From positions 1 through 7,183 of the forward strand of contig JBGCED010000071.1 of NCBI GenBank assembly GCA_045106055.1: a stretch of 7,183 bases of DNA, read 5' to 3'. Position 1 is the first letter of the stretch; each line of letters starts with the position of its first letter. The position numbers and the translations under genes are program-made. Source of the stretch: JBGCED01 sp045106055. GTDB taxonomy: Bacteria; Pseudomonadota; Alphaproteobacteria; CBDDJK01. Below the pieces are notes generated by a model that made no database searches, was not told where the DNA came from, and saw only the letters and a program-made list of their open reading frames with translations. Shown in pieces: positions 1 through 5,547 of this stretch.

Positions 1-670
1 CGGCAGTTTGATTTGCTTCTGCTTGCTGCGGATTGGGTTGGTCAAACCCCGCAGGATCATCAAAATCACTTGAAGGCACATCAAAATTTGCAGTTGCGTC
101 AATATTATTGCTTTCGCCTGTATTTCCATGCTGATCTGGCAAGTCAAAATCCATATTTGCTGGTGGCGGCGCATCATCGGCAACACCAAAAATATCATCC
201 GAATCAACTTGGGAATTGCCCTCTATGGGATTTTGCCCAGACGAGGACGCTTGATTCGAGGACGCTTGATTCGGGGGTACTTGATTCGGGGGTGCTGGCG
301 CTTGATTCGCGAATGTTTGATTTGCTTGCGCTTGATTTGCTGGTGCTTGATTTGCGGGCGCACCATTGGTAGGTGGGGGCGGAATAACCGTCTTTACCGC
401 TGCGCCGTCTGGCAGAGCATTTGCAAGCGATACACCTTCCGCTGCTTGCATATTCATAAGTTGATGTTGCAAGGATTGCAGCGTGCTGGCTTTAGGCTCT
501 CCCAAAGATTGGGGCTGTTCAGCAACCGCTTGCTGGGCTATATTTTCATCTTGCGGATAGATTTTCCATTGATGGGAACACGCACCGCACGCCACCTTAC
601 GCCCTTGCGGGCGCATCTTATCTTGTGGAAATTCAAAAGAAGCCTGACAATTTGGGCAGGTAATCAACAT
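1..670 (-). CDS. MJ0042-type zinc-ribbon protein with Asn/Gln/Pro-rich linker (partial, 3' end outside window)
   Basis: The reading frame is open for 223 codons from an ATG at 670 to the left edge, so the C-terminus is missing. Residues 1-35 form a zinc ribbon with two CxxC knuckles (C5/C8 and C28/C31) and the flanking pattern MLITCPNC...RKVACGACSHQW, which matches the MJ0042/zinc_ribbon_5 family. The rest of the visible part is low complexity: a Pro-rich stretch (PPPP at 97-100), a pentapeptide-like NQ repeat around residues 104-141, then an acidic region rich in Asp, Asn and Phe. This middle part is probably disordered. In Alphaproteobacteria such proteins often carry a transmembrane segment and a further domain after the linker, but that part would lie outside the window. 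An AGGGG Shine-Dalgarno at 678-682 lies 7 nt before the ATG and supports this start. The exact role is unknown; Zn binding is inferred from the four cysteines. Confidence 0.85.
   Translation of the reverse strand, partial: MLITCPNCQASFEFPQDKMRPQGRKVACGACSHQWKIYPQDENIAQQAVAEQPQSLGEPKASTLQSLQHQLMNMQAAEGVSLANALPDGAAVKTVIPPPPTNGAPANQAPANQAQANQTFANQAPAPPNQVPPNQASSNQASSSGQNPIEGNSQVDSDDIFGVADDAPPPANMDFDLPDQHGNTGESNNIDATANFDVPSSDFDDPAGFDQPNPQQAEANQTA
251..361 (-). repeat. 15-bp tandem repeat encoding NQ pentapeptides
   Basis: Seven degenerate copies of a 15-bp unit begin with TTGATT on the plus strand, at 251, 266, 281, 302, 317, 332 and 347. A 6-bp insertion interrupts the third spacing. On the coding strand the units give pentapeptides such as APANQ, AQANQ, VPPNQ and ASSNQ in the linker of the zinc-ribbon protein. 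The period is a multiple of three, so copy-number change keeps the frame. Confidence 0.85.
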
Positions 671-792
671 GGCTATGCCCCTGATTTACTAAAATTTCTT
701 TATAAAACACAATATTTATATATAGGTAGCGCAATATTGTTTTTTTTACAATTCATAAAATACGCCAAATCTTAAAAAACCATAAAATATGA

Positions 793-1497
793 TTATGATC
801 TAGCTGGGCTTAAATGGCGATGCAATCGATGCTCTATTTTGCGCAAACATACGATAATGATGATGGTCAAGCTTGCGTAAAGCATGCCAGACACCAAAAA
901 ACCTTCAAAATTAAGATAAAAACGCTGATTTAGCCAACGCCCTGCCCCCAGCAAATCCATAATTTGAACGGTGCTTGCAAGCGCAGAACCATGCAGGGTG
1001 AAAATAATTTCATTCACATAGGCAGGATAAGCGCGGCGAATGGAGGATGGCAAAATAATTCGCCGAATTTGTAAAAACCGCTTCATGCCGCAAGCGCGGG
1101 CGGCCTCAATCTCGCCAATGGGCGTTGCATCAATCGCGCCTTTTAACAAATGCGCCGTATAAGCCCCTGTATTAAGACCAAATGCAAGCAAGGCGCACCA
1201 AAATGGTTCTCTAAAGAACAGCCAAAGCGGGCCATTGCGAATAAAATCAAATTGGGCAACCCCATAATAAATTAAAAATAGTTGAACCAGCAGCGGCGAT
1301 CCTCTGAAGATATAAAGATACGCCATCACGGCGCGCTGTGCATAAGGGACTTTAAAGCTTAAAATCAGCGCGCAGGGAACGGCAATTACCAGCCCCAGCA
1401 GCAAGGAAAACCCCGTCAATGCCAAAGTATAGCCCATGCCGCTTACAAATTTCGGCCAATGCGACATGACCAGCAGAAAAATTTCACCGATGCCCAT
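793..1497 (-). CDS. hisM: Polar amino-acid ABC transporter permease, HisM type
   Basis: This 234-residue protein is very hydrophobic, with about five membrane spans (approximately 22-47, 55-80, 98-118, 160-185 and 198-218). It carries the amino-acid permease signature IFRGSPLLVQLFLIYYG at 63-79. The cytoplasmic EAA loop at about 128-150 (GEIEAARACGM...IILP) is the docking site for the ATPase. From memory it aligns along its length with Salmonella HisM, including LNTGAYT, PAYVNEIIFTLHGSALA and the basic C-terminus. It should form a heterodimeric inner-membrane channel with the HisQ-type protein encoded 29 nt upstream. The ATG start is preceded by an AGGC-like weak ribosome site. The true substrate is not shown by sequence: basic amino acids are the family's usual ligands, but ArtM-like arginine transport or a broader range is possible. 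Confidence 0.9.
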   Translation of the reverse strand: MGIGEIFLLVMSHWPKFVSGMGYTLALTGFSLLLGLVIAVPCALILSFKVPYAQRAVMAYLYIFRGSPLLVQLFLIYYGVAQFDFIRNGPLWLFFREPFWCALLAFGLNTGAYTAHLLKGAIDATPIGEIEAARACGMKRFLQIRRIILPSSIRRAYPAYVNEIIFTLHGSALASTVQIMDLLGAGRWLNQRFYLNFEGFLVSGMLYASLTIIIIVCLRKIEHRLHRHLSPARS

Positions 1498-1526
1498 CTT
1501 ATGCCTATATATCCTTGATCATGGAT

Positions 1527-2231
1527 TTACATGCCCTGCGCTTTGTCAAAACTGACTTGACCAATGGAAAAGCGTTTTTCAGCATAGCGAATCACCTGCC
1601 GCGATAATTCATTTAACCCAAGATATAATAGCAATACCAGCACCATAAAGGTAAAGGGCATTTGGGTTGAGCGCCCTTGCGAAGTTGCAACCCACACGAC
1701 ATCTTGAAGCCCGACAATGGAAATCAATGCGGTTGCTTTCAGCAAAACTTGCCAATTATTGCCAATCCCTGGCAGCGCATAACGCATTAATTGCGGCCAA
1801 ATAATGCGGCGCATCAAAATCATTGGCGACATGCCAATCGCCTGCCCCGCTTCAATTTGCCCCTTTGGAATAGAAAGCCACGCACCGCGAAAGCTCTCTG
1901 CCATATAAGCACCATAGATAAAACCGATTACCAGCACCCCAATCGTAAAGGCATCCAGCGATACAATATCAAACCCAAGCCCCTCCATCACACGATTAAG
2001 CAGCATTTGAACGCCATAAAACATGATCAGCAGCAGCACAAGTTCAGGGATACCGCGCACCAAACTGGTATAGGTAACGCCAATCGCGCGCAAAAAAGCA
2101 TGTTTGGATAGATTGGCTGCTGCGCCCAGCAACCCCAAACTTAATGCAACCGCAAGTGACAATAATGCAACAGAAACAGTTACCCCCAATCCATTTAGGA
2201 TCAAAGGTAACCGTTCATATATTTCCTGCAT
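1527..2231 (-). CDS. hisQ: Polar amino-acid ABC transporter permease, HisQ type
   Basis: This is the partner permease of the HisM-type protein. Numbered from the TTG at 2246, it has the LVRGIPELVLLLIMFYG signature at 62-78, the EAA loop at about 129-151 (KGQIEAGQAIGM...IIWP) and the strongly HisQ-like stretches GFIYGAYMAESFRGAW (108-123) and MRYALPGIGNNWQVLLKA (154-171). Starts: a TTG at 2246 gives 239 residues, and an ATG at 2231 gives 234. I chose the ATG because its length is nearer to HisQ (about 228) and the family N-terminus is short; neither start has a convincing Shine-Dalgarno. The gene begins 8 to 23 nt after the binding-protein stop codon, so it is surely co-transcribed with it and may depend on translation of the upstream gene. 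Confidence 0.9.
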   Translation of the reverse strand: MQEIYERLPLILNGLGVTVSVALLSLAVALSLGLLGAAANLSKHAFLRAIGVTYTSLVRGIPELVLLLIMFYGVQMLLNRVMEGLGFDIVSLDAFTIGVLVIGFIYGAYMAESFRGAWLSIPKGQIEAGQAIGMSPMILMRRIIWPQLMRYALPGIGNNWQVLLKATALISIVGLQDVVWVATSQGRSTQMPFTFMVLVLLLYLGLNELSRQVIRYAEKRFSIGQVSFDKAQGM

Positions 2232-2254
2232 TCGTTTAAAAACCAAATATCGGC

Positions 2255-3055
2255 TTAATCAACCCAAATGCTATAATCAAAATATTTATCATTAATTTGA
2301 TCATAAGTGCCATTGGCTTTGATTGCCATGATTGCGTCATTCAAAGCAGCTTTAAGCGCGGAATCTTGCTTGCGAACGCCAATGCCAATGCCTTCGCCAT
2401 GGGTGGATTTATCAAAATGATAGCCGCCAAAAAAGCCATAGCCCTTGCCTGCATCGGTTTTCAAAAATCCTTCATCAAGTGTGATTTGTTCTGCCATAAC
2501 CGCATCAACGCGCCCTGCGACAAGATCCAAATTCGCTTCTTCTTGCGAACCATAAGGCATGATTGTGACATCTGAATAATATTTTTCAAGATAATCTTGA
2601 TTGATGGTCGCGCGCTGCACCCCGATGCGTTTTCCGCCAAGCGTTGCTGGCTTATCATCCGCAAATGCACCCATTTTTGCAACAAAACGGGATTGATCGG
2701 CATAATAAGGACGGGTAAAGTCAATGACCCGCATCCGATCTTCGGTGATGGACATGGACGCCACCAACGCATCGAATTTTTTGGATTGCAAAGCGGGAAT
2801 CATGCCGTCCCAATCTTGAACAACAAATTCACATTCACGCTTCATTTCCGCGCAAAGTGCTTTTGCAATATCAACATCAAACCCGCCAACATTGCCATCT
2901 TTATCAACAAAATTAAACGGAGGGAACGCGCCCTCTGTGCCAATTTTCAAAACATTTTGTGCATCTGCGGTTTGAACCATGCCAAAGCTTGCCGTTCCAA
3001 CCAAAGCCAAGCCCAGCCCCATTTTTGTAAAAGCATTAAATAATTTATTAATCAT
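2255..3055 (-). CDS. Periplasmic polar amino-acid binding protein, SBP family 3 (HisJ/ArgT-like)
   Basis: This 266-residue precursor has a Sec signal peptide: a basic N-terminus, a hydrophobic core at about 12-26, and a likely cut after the ADA at 30-32. The mature part, about 234 residues, begins NVLKIGTEGAFPPFNF and has the family-3 layout: GFDVDIAKALC at 58-68, SMSITEDRM at 100-108 and KYFDYSIW at 257-264. Compared with HisJ, the carboxylate-binding serines and arginine (S100, S102, R107) and T150 are kept, as is the cysteine pair (C68/C75) that forms a disulfide in HisJ. The position of HisJ D161, which holds the ligand amino group, is E189 here. The HisJ pocket residues Y14 and L52 correspond to F44 and W82, so the ligand cannot be transferred from HisJ. 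It delivers an amino acid, probably polar or basic, to the two permeases encoded just downstream. A very strong Shine-Dalgarno supports the start. Confidence 0.93.
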   Translation of the reverse strand: MINKLFNAFTKMGLGLALVGTASFGMVQTADAQNVLKIGTEGAFPPFNFVDKDGNVGGFDVDIAKALCAEMKRECEFVVQDWDGMIPALQSKKFDALVASMSITEDRMRVIDFTRPYYADQSRFVAKMGAFADDKPATLGGKRIGVQRATINQDYLEKYYSDVTIMPYGSQEEANLDLVAGRVDAVMAEQITLDEGFLKTDAGKGYGFFGGYHFDKSTHGEGIGIGVRKQDSALKAALNDAIMAIKANGTYDQINDKYFDYSIWVD

Positions 3056-3061
3056 ATACTG

Positions 3062-3155
3062 ACCTTCCTTTTGAAAATGAAAATAAAACGATCTTACAAG
3101 CTTGCTGCTTTAAAAGCAAGCAATCATAAAACGCCCATCCCTTATTAAGGAAGGT
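3062..3155 (-). promoter_or_regulatory. Strong ribosome binding site with a perfect upstream complement (possible RBS-sequestering leader)
   Basis: In the minus-strand transcript, AAGGAAGGT (3070-3062) lies 6 nt before the ATG of the binding-protein gene and is close to the ideal anti-16S match. The same leader carries its exact 9-nt complement ACCTTCCTT 76 nt upstream (3155-3147). Pairing would hide the ribosome site. The upstream arm can alternatively fold locally as CCUUCCUU-AAU-AAGGGAUGG with one bulged U, so two exclusive folds are possible. The ribosome site itself is certain; the switch is inference. It only works if transcription starts upstream of 3155, for example by read-through from the tRNA. 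Confidence 0.4.
3091..3119 (-). promoter_or_regulatory. Possible promoter of the ABC importer operon, with inverted repeat in the spacer
   Basis: TTGCTT (3119-3114) and TAAGAT (3096-3091) are separated by 17 nt on the minus strand and match the sigma-70 boxes only moderately. A 6-bp inverted repeat GCTTGC/GCAAGC (3100-3105 and 3116-3121, 10-nt spacer) overlaps the -35 box and the spacer, as an operator might. Transcription from here would begin near 3084 and leave a leader of about 28 nt. Weak evidence; the alternative is read-through from the tRNA. Confidence 0.3.
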
Positions 3156-3185
3156 AATATTTTGGAGTAAAATTCAAGAAGGATA

Positions 3186-3261
3186 TGGTGGGCGGTGACG
3201 GTCTCGAACCGCCGACCATCTCGGTGTAAACGAGGCGCTCTACCAACTGAGCTAACCGCCC
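3186..3261 (-). tRNA. tRNA-Val, anticodon UAC
   Basis: The minus strand folds as a complete 76-nt cloverleaf. The acceptor stem is GGGCGGT/ACCGCCC with discriminator A and a genomically encoded CCA end. The D arm is GCTC-AGTTGGTA-GAGC, the anticodon loop is TTTACAC with UAC at positions 34-36, and the T arm is GGCGG-TTCGAGA-CCGTC. The anticodon stem has four canonical pairs; the outermost position reads C27-A43, a mismatch. UAC reads GUA and, by wobble, other valine codons. The gene lies 62 nt after rpsT on the same strand, with no convincing terminator between them. Confidence 0.97.
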
Positions 3262-3284
3262 TTTTGCCATGCTAAAGATGACAT

Positions 3285-3332
3285 TTTGATTTTAAATCAA
3301 ATTAAATCTATTGCTAAAATATATTAAGCAAT
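3285..3332 (-). other. AT-rich rpsT to tRNA-Val spacer with two weak hairpins
   Basis: Two inverted repeats are visible: ATTGCT/AGCAAT (3310-3315 and 3327-3332), which overlaps the rpsT stop codon, and TTTGATT/AATCAAA (3285-3291 and 3295-3301). Both stems are short and AT-rich and neither is followed by a clear U run, so I do not call a terminator. They could be processing sites in an rpsT-tRNA co-transcript or chance palindromes in AT-rich DNA. Confidence 0.25.
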
Positions 3333-3599
3333 TTCGCCCGTTAAAAGTTTTACTTTATGGGTTAAACGGCTGATTTTACGCGCTGCTGTTCTTTTGTGAA
3401 TGATGCCATGCCCCGCTGCCTTATGCAAAACAGGCATTGCATTTTTCATTGCTTCGCTGGCAGCAGTACCATCACCTGCTTTTAATGCATCTTCAACTTT
3501 ACGCACAAAAGTGCGCATCCGGCTGCGCCATGCAATGTTGCGGTCGGTTTTCGTCTTTGTTTGACGAATTCTTTTAATTGCAGATACATGATTTGCCAT
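3324..3599 (-). CDS. rpsT: 30S ribosomal protein S20
   Basis: This 91-residue basic protein has the length and pattern of S20: an N-terminal MANHVSAIKRIRQ, then SRMRTFVRKVEDAL at 26-39, a variable middle with small residues, and the C-terminal HKAAGHGIIHKRTAARKISR segment at 59-78. S20 is a primary 16S rRNA binder that folds as a three-helix bundle at the base of the 30S body. Residue 5 is Val, where Lys or Ser is common in the family; this is a small oddity. The sequence GGGAAG (3612-3607), 7 nt before the ATG, is the ribosome site. The gene has its own strong promoter and a leader of about 88 nt. In many Alphaproteobacteria rpsT lies next to dnaA; here dnaA is not in the window. Confidence 0.97.
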   Translation of the reverse strand: MANHVSAIKRIRQTKTKTDRNIAWRSRMRTFVRKVEDALKAGDGTAASEAMKNAMPVLHKAAGHGIIHKRTAARKISRLTHKVKLLTGEIA

Positions 3600-3694
3600 T
3601 TATAATCTTCCCAATATTACTGAAAATGAATTAACTTAATATAAATGATCATCTGATCCAATGTGTAAGATCAAATAACCGTATATGGTGGGTG

Positions 3695-3723
3695 CTTATA
3701 ATGCGAATTTGGTTGCCCGTCAA
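3695..3723 (-). promoter_or_regulatory. rpsT promoter
   Basis: On the minus strand, TTGACG (3723-3718) and TATAAG (3700-3695) are separated by exactly 17 nt and fit the housekeeping sigma-factor consensus well. Transcription should start near 3688, giving a leader of about 88 nt before the rpsT ATG. The leader could allow feedback control, as is known for S20 in E. coli, but I see no specific motif. Confidence 0.65.
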
Positions 3724-3756
3724 GCCTTATAGCCGATAATTTTTATGTTTTTATGA

Positions 3757-3786
3757 TTTACACAAAAAGCAAAAAAAAGTTATAGT
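3757..3786 (+). promoter_or_regulatory. Promoter of the uncharacterised gene-hemC-hemD-mic60 operon
   Basis: TTTACA (3757-3762) and TATAGT (3781-3786) each match five of six consensus positions and are 18 nt apart. The spacer holds an A8 run (3771-3778). The predicted start near 3793 lies only 16 nt before the GTG at 3809. The promoter is back to back with the rpsT promoter; the two -35 boxes are 33 nt apart. Confidence 0.6.
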
Positions 3787-3808
3787 AAAAATCACTTAAA
3801 CTTGATCT

Positions 3809-4522
3809 GTGCTTTTTGGTATATATGATATCGCCGTGAAAAATTTTGATGAGAAAAACCGCGCCCGATTTGGCAAAATCATTACGCTTATGCGCAAGGG
3901 AACGCATGAGGGAGAGCGTCAAGCCGCGCGTGCGGCGGCAATTCGCCTGTCGGAGCAATGCGGATTAAGCTTGGATCAAGCGCTTGATCAATATGAAAAT
4001 GACGGCATCGGGCGCGATGCGATGCAGCACGAACGCCAAGATCGCCGCCAAAGCTATCAACAATGGGCATATCATTACAGCATGGCAACACATGCCCGCC
4101 AGCGCGCCCAAAAGCAAGCATGGGAGCAAGCGGTTCATCAAGCGCAAGAGCGCACAAACCAAGCGCGCCCAAACCAAGCGCGCACAAACCAAGAGCGCCC
4201 AAGCTTTGAAGATGCCCCCCCCCAATCACAGGCGCATCCCCAACAGGGAAAACGGCTAAAATCCGCCTATATCCCGCGCTATCGCCCCAGCCATTATCAA
4301 CAAACAGAAGAAGATCGCTTTCGGCTGGTTCGCGGCTTGTTGCTGGATGGTGCAAGCTTTAAAATCACCGCTGGGCTTACAGGCGAATCCATGAATGAAG
4401 TCGTTAGAATATGGCTGATGGTGCGCCATGATTTAACCAAGCAATCATTTAAGACAACCAAACGGTCTGTACCTTCAGGGGTTATTTTAAAAAACCGCGC
4501 ACAGGAATTAGCAAAATCATGA
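3809..4522 (+). CDS. Uncharacterised protein with DUF2786-like N-terminus and possible C-terminal HTH, coupled to hemC
   Basis: I do not recognise a characterised homologue. The frame opens with GTG at 3809 (237 residues); a second GTG at 3836 gives 228 residues. Neither has a clear Shine-Dalgarno, and the predicted transcript start near 3793 allows both. Residues 18-61 (RARFGKIITLMRK...ARAAAIRLSEQCGLSLDQAL) resemble the helical DUF2786 domain pattern. Residues 70-130 are very rich in Gln, Arg, Ala and His and contain three pentapeptide repeats (TNQAR, PNQAR, TNQER). Residues 169-208, with LLLDGASFKITAGLTGESMN then EVVRIWL, have the spacing of a homeodomain-like helix-turn-helix; this is my inference only. 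The C-terminus is basic. The stop codon overlaps the hemC start as ATGA, implying translational coupling and perhaps a link to heme synthesis or its control. A C9 tract lies inside the gene. Confidence 0.75.
   Translation: MLFGIYDIAVKNFDEKNRARFGKIITLMRKGTHEGERQAARAAAIRLSEQCGLSLDQALDQYENDGIGRDAMQHERQDRRQSYQQWAYHYSMATHARQRAQKQAWEQAVHQAQERTNQARPNQARTNQERPSFEDAPPQSQAHPQQGKRLKSAYIPRYRPSHYQQTEEDRFRLVRGLLLDGASFKITAGLTGESMNEVVRIWLMVRHDLTKQSFKTTKRSVPSGVILKNRAQELAKS
4154..4198 (+). repeat. 15-bp tandem repeat (TNQAR/PNQAR/TNQER)
   Basis: Three 15-bp units, starting at 4154, 4169 and 4184, differ at only a few bases and share the core AACCAAGCGCGC. They encode the pentapeptide series in the Gln/Arg-rich middle of the uncharacterised protein. 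A more degenerate preceding unit (QAQER) may be an older copy. Confidence 0.8.
4215..4223 (+). repeat. C9 homopolymer inside the uncharacterised gene
   Basis: Nine consecutive C residues encode part of Asp-Ala-Pro-Pro-Gln. The frame is intact here. Slippage by one base would destroy the C-terminal half, including the HTH-like part, and would break the ATGA coupling to hemC. Confidence 0.9.
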
Positions 4523-5526
4523 TTCGCCCCCCTTCCCCTTCCGTTTCCCCTCAAAAAACCGCCATTTCATCAGGGCTTAGCATCAGGCTTGGCACCCGCG
4601 CATCGCCGCTTGCAAAGGCGCAGGCAAATTTGGTTGCAAGCGCCCTTAGCACCTATGATCCAAGCGCAGAAATCGCCATCCATGATGTTATTTCAACAGG
4701 GGATCGGATTTTGGATCGCCCCTTGGCAGATAGCGGCGGCAAGGGATTATTTACCAAAGAGCTTGATGGCGCGCTGCTTGATGGCAGCATGGATATTGCG
4801 GTTCATTCCTTAAAAGATGTAGAAACTTTTATGGCAGCGGGGCTGACATTACGCGCCGTCCTGCCCCGCGCTGATATACGCGATGCGCTGATCCTTAGCC
4901 CCAAGCTAGCAGCTGCAAACCGCATAGATTCCATTATGGATTTGCCGCAAAATGCAAAAATCGGCACATCATCGGTGCGCCGCCAAGCCTTGCTGCAAGC
5001 GATGCGCCCCGATCTTAATTTTGCCTTGATCAGGGGCAATATCCAAACGCGATTGGCAAAGATCGCCGCAGGGGAATATGATGCAACCATGCTGGCAATG
5101 GCAGGGCTTGAGCGCATGAAGTTAACCCAAGCAGGGCTAGAACCATCACATATCACCATTTTGCCACTAGAAGTCACGGATTTTCTGCCCGCAGCAGGTC
5201 AAGGCGCAATTGGCATTGTAACGCGCGATGTGATTTCAGATGATCTTCGCACCATGCTGGATGCGATTAATGATTCGCAGTGCATGGCATGCGTTACCGC
5301 AGAGCGTGAAATGCTGGCAATTCTGGATGGGTCATGCCGCACCCCGATTGCAGCCCATGCACGATTAAGCGGCGATCAGCTGCATCTGCTAGGGATAATG
5401 GTTCGCGATGATGGCATTATTTTATCGGCAAATCATCAAGATAGCGCACGCAATGCAAGCCTTATTGGCAAGCATGTCGGCAATGATATTTTAAATCAAG
5501 CCTCAAAAATTAATCCGCCGCTTTGA
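4519..5526 (+). CDS. hemC: Hydroxymethylbilane synthase (porphobilinogen deaminase)
   Basis: This cytoplasmic enzyme joins four porphobilinogen molecules into hydroxymethylbilane. The 335 residues cover the whole family length with an N-terminal extension of about 20 residues before SIRLGTRASPLAKAQ. C273 in LDGSCRTPI is the residue that carries the dipyrromethane cofactor. D100 in HSLKDV matches the E. coli catalytic D84. Other E. coli active-site residues have clear counterparts: R27 (GTRAS), K75 (GGKGLF), R154/R155 (SSVRR), R172 (IRGN), R178 (QTRL) and R199 (GLERM). The ATG at 4519 overlaps the previous gene's TGA, so the long N-terminus with four prolines is probably real but could be trimmed. 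hemD follows after 21 nt and encodes the next enzyme. In many Alphaproteobacteria hemC has tsaD as a divergent neighbour; here that place is taken by the uncharacterised gene. Confidence 0.97.
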   Translation: MIRPPSPSVSPQKTAISSGLSIRLGTRASPLAKAQANLVASALSTYDPSAEIAIHDVISTGDRILDRPLADSGGKGLFTKELDGALLDGSMDIAVHSLKDVETFMAAGLTLRAVLPRADIRDALILSPKLAAANRIDSIMDLPQNAKIGTSSVRRQALLQAMRPDLNFALIRGNIQTRLAKIAAGEYDATMLAMAGLERMKLTQAGLEPSHITILPLEVTDFLPAAGQGAIGIVTRDVISDDLRTMLDAINDSQCMACVTAEREMLAILDGSCRTPIAAHARLSGDQLHLLGIMVRDDGIILSANHQDSARNASLIGKHVGNDILNQASKINPPL

Positions 5527-5547
5527 TCATCATCATATTCTATCAGC

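Noticed and set aside
128..775. A 215-codon plus-strand open frame over the zinc-ribbon gene, and another at 13-372
   Set aside because: They run antisense to a gene with a clear zinc ribbon and good ribosome site; the frames stay open because of the 15-bp repeat and their products are low complexity without a recognisable domain.
671..792. A terminator or promoter in the gap between hisM and the zinc-ribbon gene (ATTGT-A8-ACAAT hairpin, TATATATAAATA, direct repeats of CATAAAATA)
   Set aside because: The stem is only five AT pairs, and no -35/-10 pair with suitable spacing could be set; the signals are expected in such AT-rich DNA.
3100..3145. Tiny leader peptides (MGVL, MIACF) in the transcript before the binding-protein gene
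   Set aside because: They are four and five codons long without ribosome sites and show no run of one amino acid, as attenuation would need.
3600..3808. A possible replication origin between divergent rpsT and the operon, because dnaA often lies near rpsT
   Set aside because: I found no good DnaA boxes; the sequence is explained by two divergent promoters.
3974..3989. A perfect 16-bp palindrome GATCAAGCGCTTGATC
   Set aside because: It lies inside coding sequence and encodes the repeat-like DQALDQ of the DUF2786-like region; no second copy in the window suggests an operator.
3888..4355. A 155-codon minus-strand frame with Leu/Gly/Ala repeats
   Set aside because: It is the antisense reading of the NQ repeat in the uncharacterised gene and lacks its own ribosome site or domain.
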